Shown here piece by piece: positions 26,572-35,121 of a stretch of 64,000 bases of DNA; position 1 is the stretch's first letter, and each line of letters starts with the position of its first letter. The notes under the pieces were generated by a model, which was given only the letters and a program-made list of their open reading frames with translations, ran no database searches and had not been told where the DNA came from. The DNA lies in assembly GCF_026625605.1 (NCBI RefSeq), contig NZ_CP113054.1, positions 4,588,001 through 4,652,000 on the forward strand, written 5' to 3'. The translations under genes and the position numbers were made by a program. Source of the DNA: Luteolibacter sp. SL250. Lineage in GTDB: Bacteria; Verrucomicrobiota; Verrucomicrobiia; Verrucomicrobiales; Akkermansiaceae.

Positions 26572-26586
26572 TCCCTTCCGCCTTCC

Positions 26587-29500
26587 ATGAAACCCATCCT
26601 GTCCCTGCTGGCCCTCTCCGTCCTTTCCTTCGCCCAGAATGATCCGGAAAGCCCGACGTCCAACAACGCCGAGATCCAGGTGCTCCCGGCGCCAGGTGAA
26701 GTGGTGATCGACGGCAAGGACAACGACTGGGATCTCAGCGCGGGCATCTGGAGCTACAATGATCCCACGCTGGTCGGGAAGCACTCGCTGTGGACGCATT
26801 TGATGTGGGATGCGAAGGGCATCTATGTCCTGGGCCGCTACAGCGACCCCTCCCCCATGAAGAACGCCACGCGGGGGAAAGACTTCATGCTGAGCTGGAA
26901 AGCGGACGCGATGCAGGCGCGGATCATCCTCGACGACCGGACGCCGGAGGAACACCAGATGCACATCAACCTGTTCCACTCCTCCTCCGAGAACTCCTCC
27001 TACATGATCGTGAAGCATGGCGGCTTCAAGGCGAAGCCGCCCTACGATGCCACCGGCCCGGACCGTCCGGACCAACAGGAGAAATACGGCACCACCATGG
27101 AGAAGGCGGGCGGAAAGATCGCCTTCAGTCCGTGGGATGACGGCCGGGGCTACAACATGGAGGCGTTCTGGCCATGGTCCTACGTGCGGACCAATGGCAC
27201 ATCCCTGAAGGCGGGTGACAGCTTCGTCTTCGGACTGGAGGCCATGTGGGGCAACGAGGATGGCTCGGAGATGACCCACCGCCTCGCCGACAACCTGAAG
27301 GATGACAAGGTGAACCGCATCTTCTTCTTCCGCGCCCGCGACGGTTGGGGACGGGCGGTCATTTCCTCAAAAGGAAACCTGGAGGTCACCGCCGGGCAGA
27401 AAGCTTTGCAGGCCCAGCGCCTGAAGCAGTTCGTCAACTACGACACGGCAGGCCCCGTCGATATCCGCTACACGCTGCCGGACGACCGGGACGTGACCAT
27501 CGCCATCGACAACGCACAGGGGCGCCGTGTCCGCAATCTCTTCGGACAATATCCCCGTACCAAGGGTGAGAACACGGACCGCTGGGACGGTATGGATGAC
27601 CAAGGGAACCCGGTGTCTGCCGGAGAGTACCACGCCCGCATCGTGGACCATCTGCCGGTGCAACTGGAGTTCGTGAACAGCGCCTACAACGCATCCACCC
27701 CACCGTGGGCGACCAAGGACGGCCGCAAATACTGGGGCAGCAACCACGGCCACCCCACCACCGCCGCCACACGGGGGGATGTGACCCTCATCGGCTTCAC
27801 CGGGACGGAGGGTGGCTCCGGCCTCATCCGCATCCAACCGGATGGCATCATCCGCTGGGCGGACCAGTATGAGCTGATCGACGTGACGCTGGATGACCAA
27901 TATGTCTATGCGTTGTCGCGCGACAGTTGGATCAAGCAGACGGTGATGCGCCGCTACAAGGTGGCCGACGGGGTGATCCAAACCTTCGAGGACGAGGCGA
28001 AAAGCCCCAACGCGATCCTGCCCGTGGAAAACACCAAGGTGCCGGACGCCTCCACCATCGCCATCAGCAAGGGCAAGGTGTATGCCTTCATTCCCGGCGA
28101 TCTCTTTTACCGGATGACTCCTGCCACCGGTGCCGTGGAGTTCTCCGGCGGTACTCCCGGTTTGCTGGCCATCGAAAATCATGACGACAAGCTTTTCGGT
28201 CTCTTCAATGACGGCACCATTGCCGAACTAGACAGCGAAGGCAGGGCGACCCGCACCGTCATTACCGCGGAAGGCCTCCGGAAGCCGGTGCGGTTCGCAT
28301 TCAGCCAGGACGGCATGAACATCGCGGTCAGTGACCAGGAAACCCACCAGGTGTTCATTCTTTTCAGCAAGACGGGATCCGCCCATCAGGTCTTCGGCAA
28401 ACCCCACGCCACCGGGGATGGAAAGCGTCCCGCCGGAAAATTCATCGACACCGATCTCATCAATCCGCTCGGCCTGGCCTTCGACCAGCAAGGCCGCCTC
28501 TGGCTGGCGGAGGCCGCCGGCACGTGCCGCCGCATCACCTGCTGGAAGCAGGATGGCTCCCTCGACAAGCAGTTCTGGGGTGGGGCGGACTACGGGGCGA
28601 TGGCGGGCTTTCCGCTGACCTACGACTCGTCCCGCTTCATCGCCCACGGTGTGGAGTTCCAGCTCGATCCACAACCGGATGTCTTCAACCGCCCGACGGC
28701 GGAGAAGCCGTTGTATTTCCATCCGGAGCTCAGCGAGACCCGCGGGTTGGTCTATCGCCACAACGGCCATGAATACGCGGTGTCCGTTCCCGGCTACAAC
28801 AAGCCGGAGGAAATGATCGTCGCGAAGCGGGATGCGGAAGGCGTGTTCCGGACCGTGGTCCGGGTGGTCTATCCGAAGTCAGGAAAGAACCCGACACCAG
28901 GCGGCACGTGGGTGGACCGGAATGACAACGGCACCGTGGATGCGGATGAGACCACCACCGGCTTCTCCTCCCGCGCCCACTACTGGAGCAACGGCTGGAT
29001 GCGGCCGGACCTGACCTTCATCACCCCCGACCAACAGGTGTTCCGTCCGGAGAAGTTCACTCCCGGGGGTGTGCCGCTGTATGATTTCACCAAGCCGGAG
29101 AAACTGCCGAACCACTTCGCGCCGGACTACCGCTCGAACCGCTCCGGCACGGTCGCGCTGGACATGGCGGGGAATGTCTCCGACGGCATCAACTACGCCA
29201 CCACGGACGGCCGCACCGGCAGTTACCCGAATCCCTTCGGCAGACATGATGCACCCGCCGCGCGGCGCGGGCTGCTCATCGCCCCCTTCCGGACCAATGG
29301 CGTGGTGGAGGGCGTCCCCGGCGTGGGGGCCGTCACCGCCATCGGAGGGGACCGCGGGGAGTGGTTCCTCATGACCATGGACGGGCTTTTCCTTTCCTCC
29401 ATCCTCCAGGACTCGAAGGGCGATGTGACGCTCGATGAGACCTATGTGGGACAGGAGTCGTTCGGCGGCTTCATGTGGCGGGATGAGAAGGGCCGCATCC

Positions 29501-30348
29501 TGGCGCAGTTGGGCGGGGCTTCCTACCGCATCATGGAGATCAAGGGATTGGACTCCACCCGCAAGCAGACGGTTCCGGTGACGCTCACCGACAGCCAGAT
29601 CGCGGAGGGACTGAAGCTGGCACAGTCCCGGCTCGCCGCCTCCGGCAAAGAGCCGGAGAGCCTGACGGTCGCGAAGATTTCCAGAAATCCCAGCCAGCCC
29701 GTGGAACCGGACACCAACCGGAAGACGCCGCTGGTCGATGGCGTCGAGACCCTCCGCGTGCAGGAATCGGGAGATCCGCTCCGCTGGTTCCGCGCCGCCC
29801 TTTCCCATGATGGCAAGAACCTGGCGGTGATGTACCAGGTCAGCGACACCAGCCCGTGGAAGAACGGAGAGGGACGCTTCACCCACGCTTTCATCGGCGG
29901 GGACGCGGTCGATCTCCAGCTCGACGTGCCGGGGCGCGGCCCCATCCGCATTCTCGGCGCTACCGTTTCCGGCAAGGACACGGTGGCCTATTGGCAACGG
30001 AAGGCGGACAAGCCGGAAAACCCCACCACCTACGTGGTGTCCAACAACGAGGCCAACGCCCAGCAATTCGACGTGGTGAAGCGCCTGCCCGACGCGAAGC
30101 TCTCGGTGAAACCCGGCATGCGAGGCTACTCCGCGCTGATGACCATCCCCCTCTCCGATCTTGGGATCGACCCCACACAGGCCGCGGACCTCAAGGGCAT
30201 CATCGGCGTGATTTTTTCCGATCCCAGCGGGACGAACCGCGCCGCGCGCCTTTACTGGCATTCCAAATCGACCGGCTTGGTTTCCGACGTCCCGAGCGAG
30301 TCGAAGCTGACGCCCTCCCAGTGGGGGCCGGTGCGCCTCCAGAATTGA
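26587..30348 (+). CDS. Giant exported CBM9/beta-propeller protein with EF-hand-like loop
   Basis: This 1253-residue protein has a signal peptide (MKPILSLLALSVLSFAQ). A CBM9/DOMON-like domain lies at about 33-265 (VVIDGKDNDWDLSAG, GIYVLGRYSDPSPMKN). An FlgD-like Ig domain lies at about 288-353 (RYTLPDDRDVTIAID), and a propeller at about 396-690 (LINPLGLAFDQQGRLWLAEA). A complete EF-hand-type loop, DRNDNGTVDADE, is at 777-788, and a second CBM9-like domain at about 1045-1253. It starts 15 bp after the paralogous gene, so the pair is an operon. I see no enzyme motif. A substrate-binding or glycan-capture role is inferred. Confidence 0.85.
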   Translation: MKPILSLLALSVLSFAQNDPESPTSNNAEIQVLPAPGEVVIDGKDNDWDLSAGIWSYNDPTLVGKHSLWTHLMWDAKGIYVLGRYSDPSPMKNATRGKDFMLSWKADAMQARIILDDRTPEEHQMHINLFHSSSENSSYMIVKHGGFKAKPPYDATGPDRPDQQEKYGTTMEKAGGKIAFSPWDDGRGYNMEAFWPWSYVRTNGTSLKAGDSFVFGLEAMWGNEDGSEMTHRLADNLKDDKVNRIFFFRARDGWGRAVISSKGNLEVTAGQKALQAQRLKQFVNYDTAGPVDIRYTLPDDRDVTIAIDNAQGRRVRNLFGQYPRTKGENTDRWDGMDDQGNPVSAGEYHARIVDHLPVQLEFVNSAYNASTPPWATKDGRKYWGSNHGHPTTAATRGDVTLIGFTGTEGGSGLIRIQPDGIIRWADQYELIDVTLDDQYVYALSRDSWIKQTVMRRYKVADGVIQTFEDEAKSPNAILPVENTKVPDASTIAISKGKVYAFIPGDLFYRMTPATGAVEFSGGTPGLLAIENHDDKLFGLFNDGTIAELDSEGRATRTVITAEGLRKPVRFAFSQDGMNIAVSDQETHQVFILFSKTGSAHQVFGKPHATGDGKRPAGKFIDTDLINPLGLAFDQQGRLWLAEAAGTCRRITCWKQDGSLDKQFWGGADYGAMAGFPLTYDSSRFIAHGVEFQLDPQPDVFNRPTAEKPLYFHPELSETRGLVYRHNGHEYAVSVPGYNKPEEMIVAKRDAEGVFRTVVRVVYPKSGKNPTPGGTWVDRNDNGTVDADETTTGFSSRAHYWSNGWMRPDLTFITPDQQVFRPEKFTPGGVPLYDFTKPEKLPNHFAPDYRSNRSGTVALDMAGNVSDGINYATTDGRTGSYPNPFGRHDAPAARRGLLIAPFRTNGVVEGVPGVGAVTAIGGDRGEWFLMTMDGLFLSSILQDSKGDVTLDETYVGQESFGGFMWRDEKGRILAQLGGASYRIMEIKGLDSTRKQTVPVTLTDSQIAEGLKLAQSRLAASGKEPESLTVAKISRNPSQPVEPDTNRKTPLVDGVETLRVQESGDPLRWFRAALSHDGKNLAVMYQVSDTSPWKNGEGRFTHAFIGGDAVDLQLDVPGRGPIRILGATVSGKDTVAYWQRKADKPENPTTYVVSNNEANAQQFDVVKRLPDAKLSVKPGMRGYSALMTIPLSDLGIDPTQAADLKGIIGVIFSDPSGTNRAARLYWHSKSTGLVSDVPSESKLTPSQWGPVRLQN

Positions 30349-30383
30349 CTGGAGCCACCGGGCGGCTGCGCTCTTATTACCCC

Positions 30384-31151
30384 ATGTCCGTAAAGAAACT
30401 CATCCTCCTTTCGCTCGCCGCCCTGGTGCTCCCCGCCGGAGCCCAGACCAAACGCATCGCCATCATCAAGGCCGATGACGTCACCAGTGTGAACCCGAAG
30501 TGGGAGCGCTTCTTCAAGTTGGCGGCGGAGCACGATGTGCCGGTATCCGCCGGGGTGATCGCCGTTTCCTTCGAGAAGCAGGACGAAAAATACGATGAGT
30601 GGCTGAAGAAGTGGGAAGCCACCGGCAAGGTGGAGTTCTGGAACCACGGCTGGGACCACAGGATGTGGGAAGAGGAAGGGAAAAAGAAATCCGAGTTCGG
30701 CGGCTCCGGCTACGATCACCAGAAAAGCCACCTGACCAAGGTGCAGGCCGCGTCGAAGGAAGCGCTCGGCAAGCCGTTCAACACCTTCGGCAGCGGTTTC
30801 AACGCCATGGATTCCGACACGGCCAAGGCGCTCAACGAGATCCCCGAACTGAAGATGATCTTCTGTTACCCCGGAGCGAAGCCGACCAAGGAGATGAAGG
30901 ACAAGATCCTCCTGCCGATGGTCCTGCGCGGCGAAAACGACGGCACAGGAAAGCCGAACTTCGCGAAGTTCAAGGAGGAGTATGAGAAGAAGAAGGCCGA
31001 TCCCAACCTGACCCTTTCATCCATCCAGTTCCACCCGGCCGCGTTCAGCGAGCAAGGTTTCAAGGATTTCGCCTCCATCGTCGATTTCCTGAAAGCGGAA
31101 GGCTGGACCTTCATGCTTCCGTCCGCCTACGCGGCTTCCATCGGGAAGTGA
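30384..31151 (+). CDS. Exported polysaccharide-deacetylase-like (NodB-fold) protein
   Basis: From the ATG at 30384 the protein has 255 residues with a signal peptide (MSVKKLILLSLAALVLPAGA). A NodB-like core follows: RIAIIKADDVTSV (the metal/catalytic Asp pair), VEFWNHGWDHRMW (HxxxH-type metal motif) and IQFHPAAFSEQGF (C-terminal catalytic His). Such enzymes remove N- or O-acetyl groups from polysaccharides. It follows the giant propeller gene by 35 bp and is probably in the same transcript. Confidence 0.85.
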   Translation: MSVKKLILLSLAALVLPAGAQTKRIAIIKADDVTSVNPKWERFFKLAAEHDVPVSAGVIAVSFEKQDEKYDEWLKKWEATGKVEFWNHGWDHRMWEEEGKKKSEFGGSGYDHQKSHLTKVQAASKEALGKPFNTFGSGFNAMDSDTAKALNEIPELKMIFCYPGAKPTKEMKDKILLPMVLRGENDGTGKPNFAKFKEEYEKKKADPNLTLSSIQFHPAAFSEQGFKDFASIVDFLKAEGWTFMLPSAYAASIGK

Positions 31152-31283
31152 GCGCCATCTTCGCTGCCCCGCTGGATCTCGCAAGCGCCTGTGGACTCGC
31201 CTGCCGCCGCCGGAAATAATCCGGACTCCGGAAAAATTCTCCGGCTGATTCCCCGGACCGCCGACCAATCAGGAAAGAGAACC

Positions 31284-31811
31284 ATGTCCGGGGAATCCAA
31301 CGATGAGGCCTTCGTGGCCCTCCTGATCGCCAATCAGAACCGCATCTTCCGGTTCCTGATGACACTGGTGCCGCGCCGGGAGGATGCGGAGGACCTTTTC
31401 CAGCAGACCAGCATCACGCTGTGGCGCAGCCGCGCGAAGTATGATCCGGCAGCGGGGGATTTCACGAGCTGGGCGTGCGCGATCGCCCACAACCATGTGC
31501 GGAATTTCCGCCGCAAGGAATCGACCCGCCGCAACATCCTGAGCGGGGAGATCGAGCGAATGTTGATCGAGACGCGGGCGGTCCATTCATCCCTCATGGA
31601 TGAATGGCACCGGGCGCTGGGGCTCTGCATGCAGCGGCTCACCCCGCATCAGCGTACCATCGTGGAGGATTGCTACGGAGGGGATGGCAAAATCAAGGAT
31701 GCGGCCATGGACCGCGGGCGCACGCCGAACGCACTCTACAAGATCCTCCGCGGCATCCGCTCCCTGCTGCATGACTGCATCCGCAAATCCGTCACCGGAG
31801 GGAACATCTGA
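31284..31811 (+). CDS. ECF-type RNA polymerase sigma factor (Rhodopirellula/Verrucomicrobium type)
   Basis: From the ATG at 31284, preceded by the good ribosome-binding site AGGAAAGAG, this 175-residue protein has sigma region 2 (FVALLIANQNRIFRFLMTLV, EDLFQQTSITLWRSRAKYD, FTSWACAIAHNHVRNFRRKE). Region 4 follows (LTPHQRTIVEDCYGGDGKIKDAAMDRGRTP), its helix-turn-helix unusually split. It overlaps the FecR-domain gene by one base (TGATG), so the two are a regulator pair. Its position between the propeller proteins and the esterase suggests it controls this region. Confidence 0.92.
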   Translation: MSGESNDEAFVALLIANQNRIFRFLMTLVPRREDAEDLFQQTSITLWRSRAKYDPAAGDFTSWACAIAHNHVRNFRRKESTRRNILSGEIERMLIETRAVHSSLMDEWHRALGLCMQRLTPHQRTIVEDCYGGDGKIKDAAMDRGRTPNALYKILRGIRSLLHDCIRKSVTGGNI

Positions 31812-33361
31812 TGGACCAGGAACTCCACGACCTCGCGGAAGGCTACATCTCGGACACCCTCGATGACAGCCAGCTCGCCCACCTTGAGCAACGTCTCGCC
31901 GCATCCGAAGAGGATCGGCTGGCTTTCCTTTCCTACCTGGAGATTCATTCCAGCCTGGCTTGGGAAAGCCGCGGCTCACAGGAAAGCGTCATCCCCTTCC
32001 CCACCGCCGTCAGGTCGCGTTTCCGGGCATGGGCACTGCCGGTGGCGGCGCTGGTCACCTTGTTGGCCGTGCTTTCGTTCCTCTTCCTGAGGAGCGCTCC
32101 TTCCCCGACCGGCATCGCAACGGTCAGGGCGAATCTCCACGGCCTGTGGGCGGATGGCTCCCCGGTGAGGATGGAGGCGGTGCTGACCGCCGGTATCTGG
32201 GAGCTGCAGAGCGGCCTCGTCGAACTGGAAACCTCCACCGGCACCACGCTGCTGCTGGAAGGCCCGGCCAGCATCCGCCTCAATGACAAGCTCCATGCCC
32301 GGTTGATCTCCGGCAACTTGGTGGTCCGGATGCCAAAGGGCAGATCTGGCTTCGTGGTGGATCTACCGAAGATGAAAATCACCGACCTGGGCACGGAGTT
32401 CGGCGTCAGCGTTTCCTCCGACGGTGAGTCCCGCGTGCAGGTGTACGACGGGAAGGTCCGCGCGGAATCGAAGGAATCCCCGCGCAAGGAACTGGCCGCA
32501 GGCGAGACCGTGAGTTGCTCCACGGATGGCCGGATGGCCTTCGCGGAGTTCCAGGAAGACCGCTTCATCCGCACCTTCCCGCCGGTGGCACCGAACTACC
32601 AGGAAGGCGGTCCGCTGTACAACCGCAGCACCCTCCATGAAGTGGATGCCGCCGCCGCCCCACCCTCCGTCACCATCGACGGCAGCCTCATGGAGTGGGA
32701 CCGGTCCGTCGCCTTTCTCAGCGCGTGCCAGCCACCGTATGACAAAACCTACTTCGTCAACGGCATGATGATGCATGATAAGCGGAACCTTTATCTCTCC
32801 GCGGAGGTGGGGGATCCTATCCCCATGAGGAACACGTCGCGGGCCGGGGCCGAATTCGCGGGAGGCAGTGTCATCGTCCGGATCTGCGCGGACCGCGCCA
32901 TGGGCTGGCCGTTGGAAGGGACGCAGGCGGACGCCCGCTCGCCCGAGCCATCGCCGGATTCCACCAGCGGGAAAATCTCCAGCATCGTGATGTGGTATGA
33001 CGCGAAGTCCGGCCAGCCGCAGATCCAGATTCTCTCCGGATTCGGCTCGGCGGGCAGGCAGATCAATCCTCCTGGTTGGGAGGGTGTCTTCCGGAAACAT
33101 CCGGACGGCCATGGTTACACCCTGGAGTACCGCATCCCGTGGACGCTCCTCAACTGCGGGGAAGATCCCCCGCAGGCAGGCGACCAGCTCGCGGGGCTAT
33201 GGATGGCGCACTGGAGCGATGAAGCCGGGCGGGTCTGCCGCGGACAGCTCGTGGACGTGACCAATCCGGATCCGGCGGCCATCGATGGCATCCCGCCCTA
33301 CATCTTTTTCCAAAACGGGCCTTGCTGGGGGAAGGTGAACTACCTTCCCATAAGAAGGTAA
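31811..33361 (+). CDS. FecR-domain regulator fused to a CBM9-like glycan-binding domain
   Basis: The 516-residue protein has a short cytoplasmic N-terminus (about 1-70, helical, likely sigma-binding) and one membrane helix at about 72-96 (AWALPVAALVTLLAVLSFLF). A FecR domain lies at about 105-250 (RLISGNLVVRMPKGRSGFVV, MKITDLGTEFGVSVSSDGES), and a CBM9/DOMON-like domain at about 286-516 (VTIDGSLMEWDRSVA, NLYLSAEVGDPIPMRN). In related phyla the outer part of such proteins is often a LamG domain. Here it is the same CBM9 family as the N-terminus of the neighbouring giant protein. It probably senses extracellular glycan and controls the overlapping sigma factor. Confidence 0.88.
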   Translation: MDQELHDLAEGYISDTLDDSQLAHLEQRLAASEEDRLAFLSYLEIHSSLAWESRGSQESVIPFPTAVRSRFRAWALPVAALVTLLAVLSFLFLRSAPSPTGIATVRANLHGLWADGSPVRMEAVLTAGIWELQSGLVELETSTGTTLLLEGPASIRLNDKLHARLISGNLVVRMPKGRSGFVVDLPKMKITDLGTEFGVSVSSDGESRVQVYDGKVRAESKESPRKELAAGETVSCSTDGRMAFAEFQEDRFIRTFPPVAPNYQEGGPLYNRSTLHEVDAAAAPPSVTIDGSLMEWDRSVAFLSACQPPYDKTYFVNGMMMHDKRNLYLSAEVGDPIPMRNTSRAGAEFAGGSVIVRICADRAMGWPLEGTQADARSPEPSPDSTSGKISSIVMWYDAKSGQPQIQILSGFGSAGRQINPPGWEGVFRKHPDGHGYTLEYRIPWTLLNCGEDPPQAGDQLAGLWMAHWSDEAGRVCRGQLVDVTNPDPAAIDGIPPYIFFQNGPCWGKVNYLPIRR

Positions 33362-33365
33362 GCCC

Positions 33366-34157
33366 ATGAAGATCCGCCCGCTCTGCCTGTTGCTCGCCGC
33401 CCTTTTCCCCATGCTCTCCCACGCCGATGAGGTGAAGCTGCCGGAGAAGAAGGATTTCCAACTCTTCCTGCTCGCGGGCCAGTCAAACATGGCGGGCCGG
33501 GGCAAGCTGGATGCCAAGGCCCGCGAGGCGGATCCCCGGATCCTGGCGCTCAACAAACAGAACGCGTGGCAGGTGGCGATGGATCCCCTGCACTGGGACA
33601 AGCCAGCGGCGGGAACCGGGATCGGAAAGCCGTTCGCGGAGATCATCGCCGGGAAGAATCCCGGAGCCACCATCGGCCTCATTCCCTCCGCCTGCGGCGG
33701 CTCCCCTATCAGCACCTGGAAGCCGGGGCAGCACTGGGGACAGACCAAGAGCCACCCATGGGACGACTCTATCGCCCGGGCGAAGCTGGCCATGAAAAGC
33801 GGGACGCTCAAAGCCATCCTCTGGCACCAGGGCGAAAGCGACTCCAACGCGGAGAAGGCCCCGGACTACGCGAAGAATCTGGAGGACATGATCACGCGCT
33901 TCCGCAAGGAACTGGATGCGCCGGATCTCCCCTTCATCATCGGCCAGCTCGGCCGCTTCCCGGCGAAGCCGTGGGACAAGAACCGCGAAGCCGTCGATGC
34001 CGCACAGCGCGAGGTGGCGGCCAAGGTGAAGAACGTCCGCTTTGTCGAAATCCCGGATCCGGAGTCCATCGGCGACCATCTCCACTTCGACACACCGACA
34101 CTGCGCCGGTTCGCACAGGGTTACGCGGCCGCCTATCTGGAGATCACCGGAAAGTGA
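33366..34157 (+). CDS. Exported sialate O-acetylesterase-like protein (SASA/DUF303)
   Basis: This 263-residue protein has a signal peptide (MKIRPLCLLLAALFPMLSHA) and the SASA-family SGNH-type blocks. These are FLLAGQSNMAGRG (nucleophile Ser, about residue 40), IPSACGGSPISTW, LWHQGESDSN and a C-terminal GDHLHFDTPTLRRFAQGYA with the catalytic Asp/His. Such enzymes remove O-acetyl groups from sugars, including xylan and sialic acid. It is four bases downstream of the FecR-CBM9 gene. Its stop abuts the convergent stop of the next gene, forming TGATCA. Confidence 0.92.
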   Translation: MKIRPLCLLLAALFPMLSHADEVKLPEKKDFQLFLLAGQSNMAGRGKLDAKAREADPRILALNKQNAWQVAMDPLHWDKPAAGTGIGKPFAEIIAGKNPGATIGLIPSACGGSPISTWKPGQHWGQTKSHPWDDSIARAKLAMKSGTLKAILWHQGESDSNAEKAPDYAKNLEDMITRFRKELDAPDLPFIIGQLGRFPAKPWDKNREAVDAAQREVAAKVKNVRFVEIPDPESIGDHLHFDTPTLRRFAQGYAAAYLEITGK

Positions 34158-34991
34158 TCAACGACGGCGGCGGAGCAGGCCAAACGCGCCGAGCAGTGAC
34201 AGGGCGAAGGTGGATGGCTCCGGAACCAGATCGACTGACAGGTTCACGTCGTCGATGGTAAAGCCCTGTCCGGTGCCTCCCGCACCGTAGGCAACGTAGA
34301 TCGTGTCGAACGTATCGATGTAGTTGCTGTTCGCGGAATTCAGGATGACCGCCGGCAATGTCCCTGCGGCCGCTCCATTCTCAAGCCAGTAACCTGAGAC
34401 ACGAACCTCGCTGGATGAAAGTCTTTCCACCGACATCGACATGGTGACCGGTGTTACCCCCGAAGGTGGCATCCTACGGTCCACAACAGTCACCGAATTC
34501 GCTCCACTGGTGGAAACGATGCCGGAGCTGTTCGCCTTGTGGTAGATATTTGTCAGCAACGTGCCACCCCCGTCGGATGGTGCCGTGGAAATCCCAAGGA
34601 TGTAGCCCTCGTTCGTCGTCGACCATGGAGCCGCATTCTGATTGGAGGTGAATGTATTGTTGGTATCGTACATGCCGATTCTCCAGATCGCGGAGCTGTT
34701 CGGAACCGAACTCAGCGCAGTGATCTGAAGGGTGAGAGTCATCACCTGCCCCACGGGAATCTGGGTCTGGGAGAATTGCTTGAATACCGACTGGTTGGTA
34801 TTCGCCGTCGATGCCGTGAATTGGAGGCCACCGCTCGAGGCGGAAAAAACGCTCGCTCCACCTGAGGATGAGTACCATCCCAAATCGTTGGGATTTGCCG
34901 GCATCGTGGAGAAATCATCGGCGATGATTGCCGCCCCTGCCATGGGAAGGGAGAGAACAAGGAGTCCAAGGATCTGTGAGGTGATTTTCAT
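34158..34991 (-). CDS. Exported protein with PEP-CTERM tail
   Basis: This 277-residue protein has a signal peptide (MKITSQILGLLVLSLPMAGA) and a beta-rich jelly-roll-like domain without a recognised catalytic motif. It ends with a classic PEP-CTERM signal (LVPEPSTFALSLLGAFGLL then RRRR). It is the third PEP-CTERM protein of the window. It faces the SASA esterase gene, with the two stop codons touching. Function is unknown. Confidence 0.85.
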   Translation of the reverse strand: MKITSQILGLLVLSLPMAGAAIIADDFSTMPANPNDLGWYSSSGGASVFSASSGGLQFTASTANTNQSVFKQFSQTQIPVGQVMTLTLQITALSSVPNSSAIWRIGMYDTNNTFTSNQNAAPWSTTNEGYILGISTAPSDGGGTLLTNIYHKANSSGIVSTSGANSVTVVDRRMPPSGVTPVTMSMSVERLSSSEVRVSGYWLENGAAAGTLPAVILNSANSNYIDTFDTIYVAYGAGGTGQGFTIDDVNLSVDLVPEPSTFALSLLGAFGLLRRRR

Positions 34992-35121
34992 AACGAATGA
35001 CGGCTCGCCACGAGCCTAGTTGCCTGCAATTATAACAGGAAGCCAAAAATGCCCTCGATTGCCCGGAAATCTGCGACAACTGGCTGAAAATGGCAATGGG
35101 CGACCAATCATTGGCAAGTCA

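Noticed and set aside
25264..27279. 671-codon open frame on the minus strand across the two giant genes
   Set aside because: It is a shadow frame rich in H, R, G and V with no signal, motif or start context, opposite two clearly coding genes.
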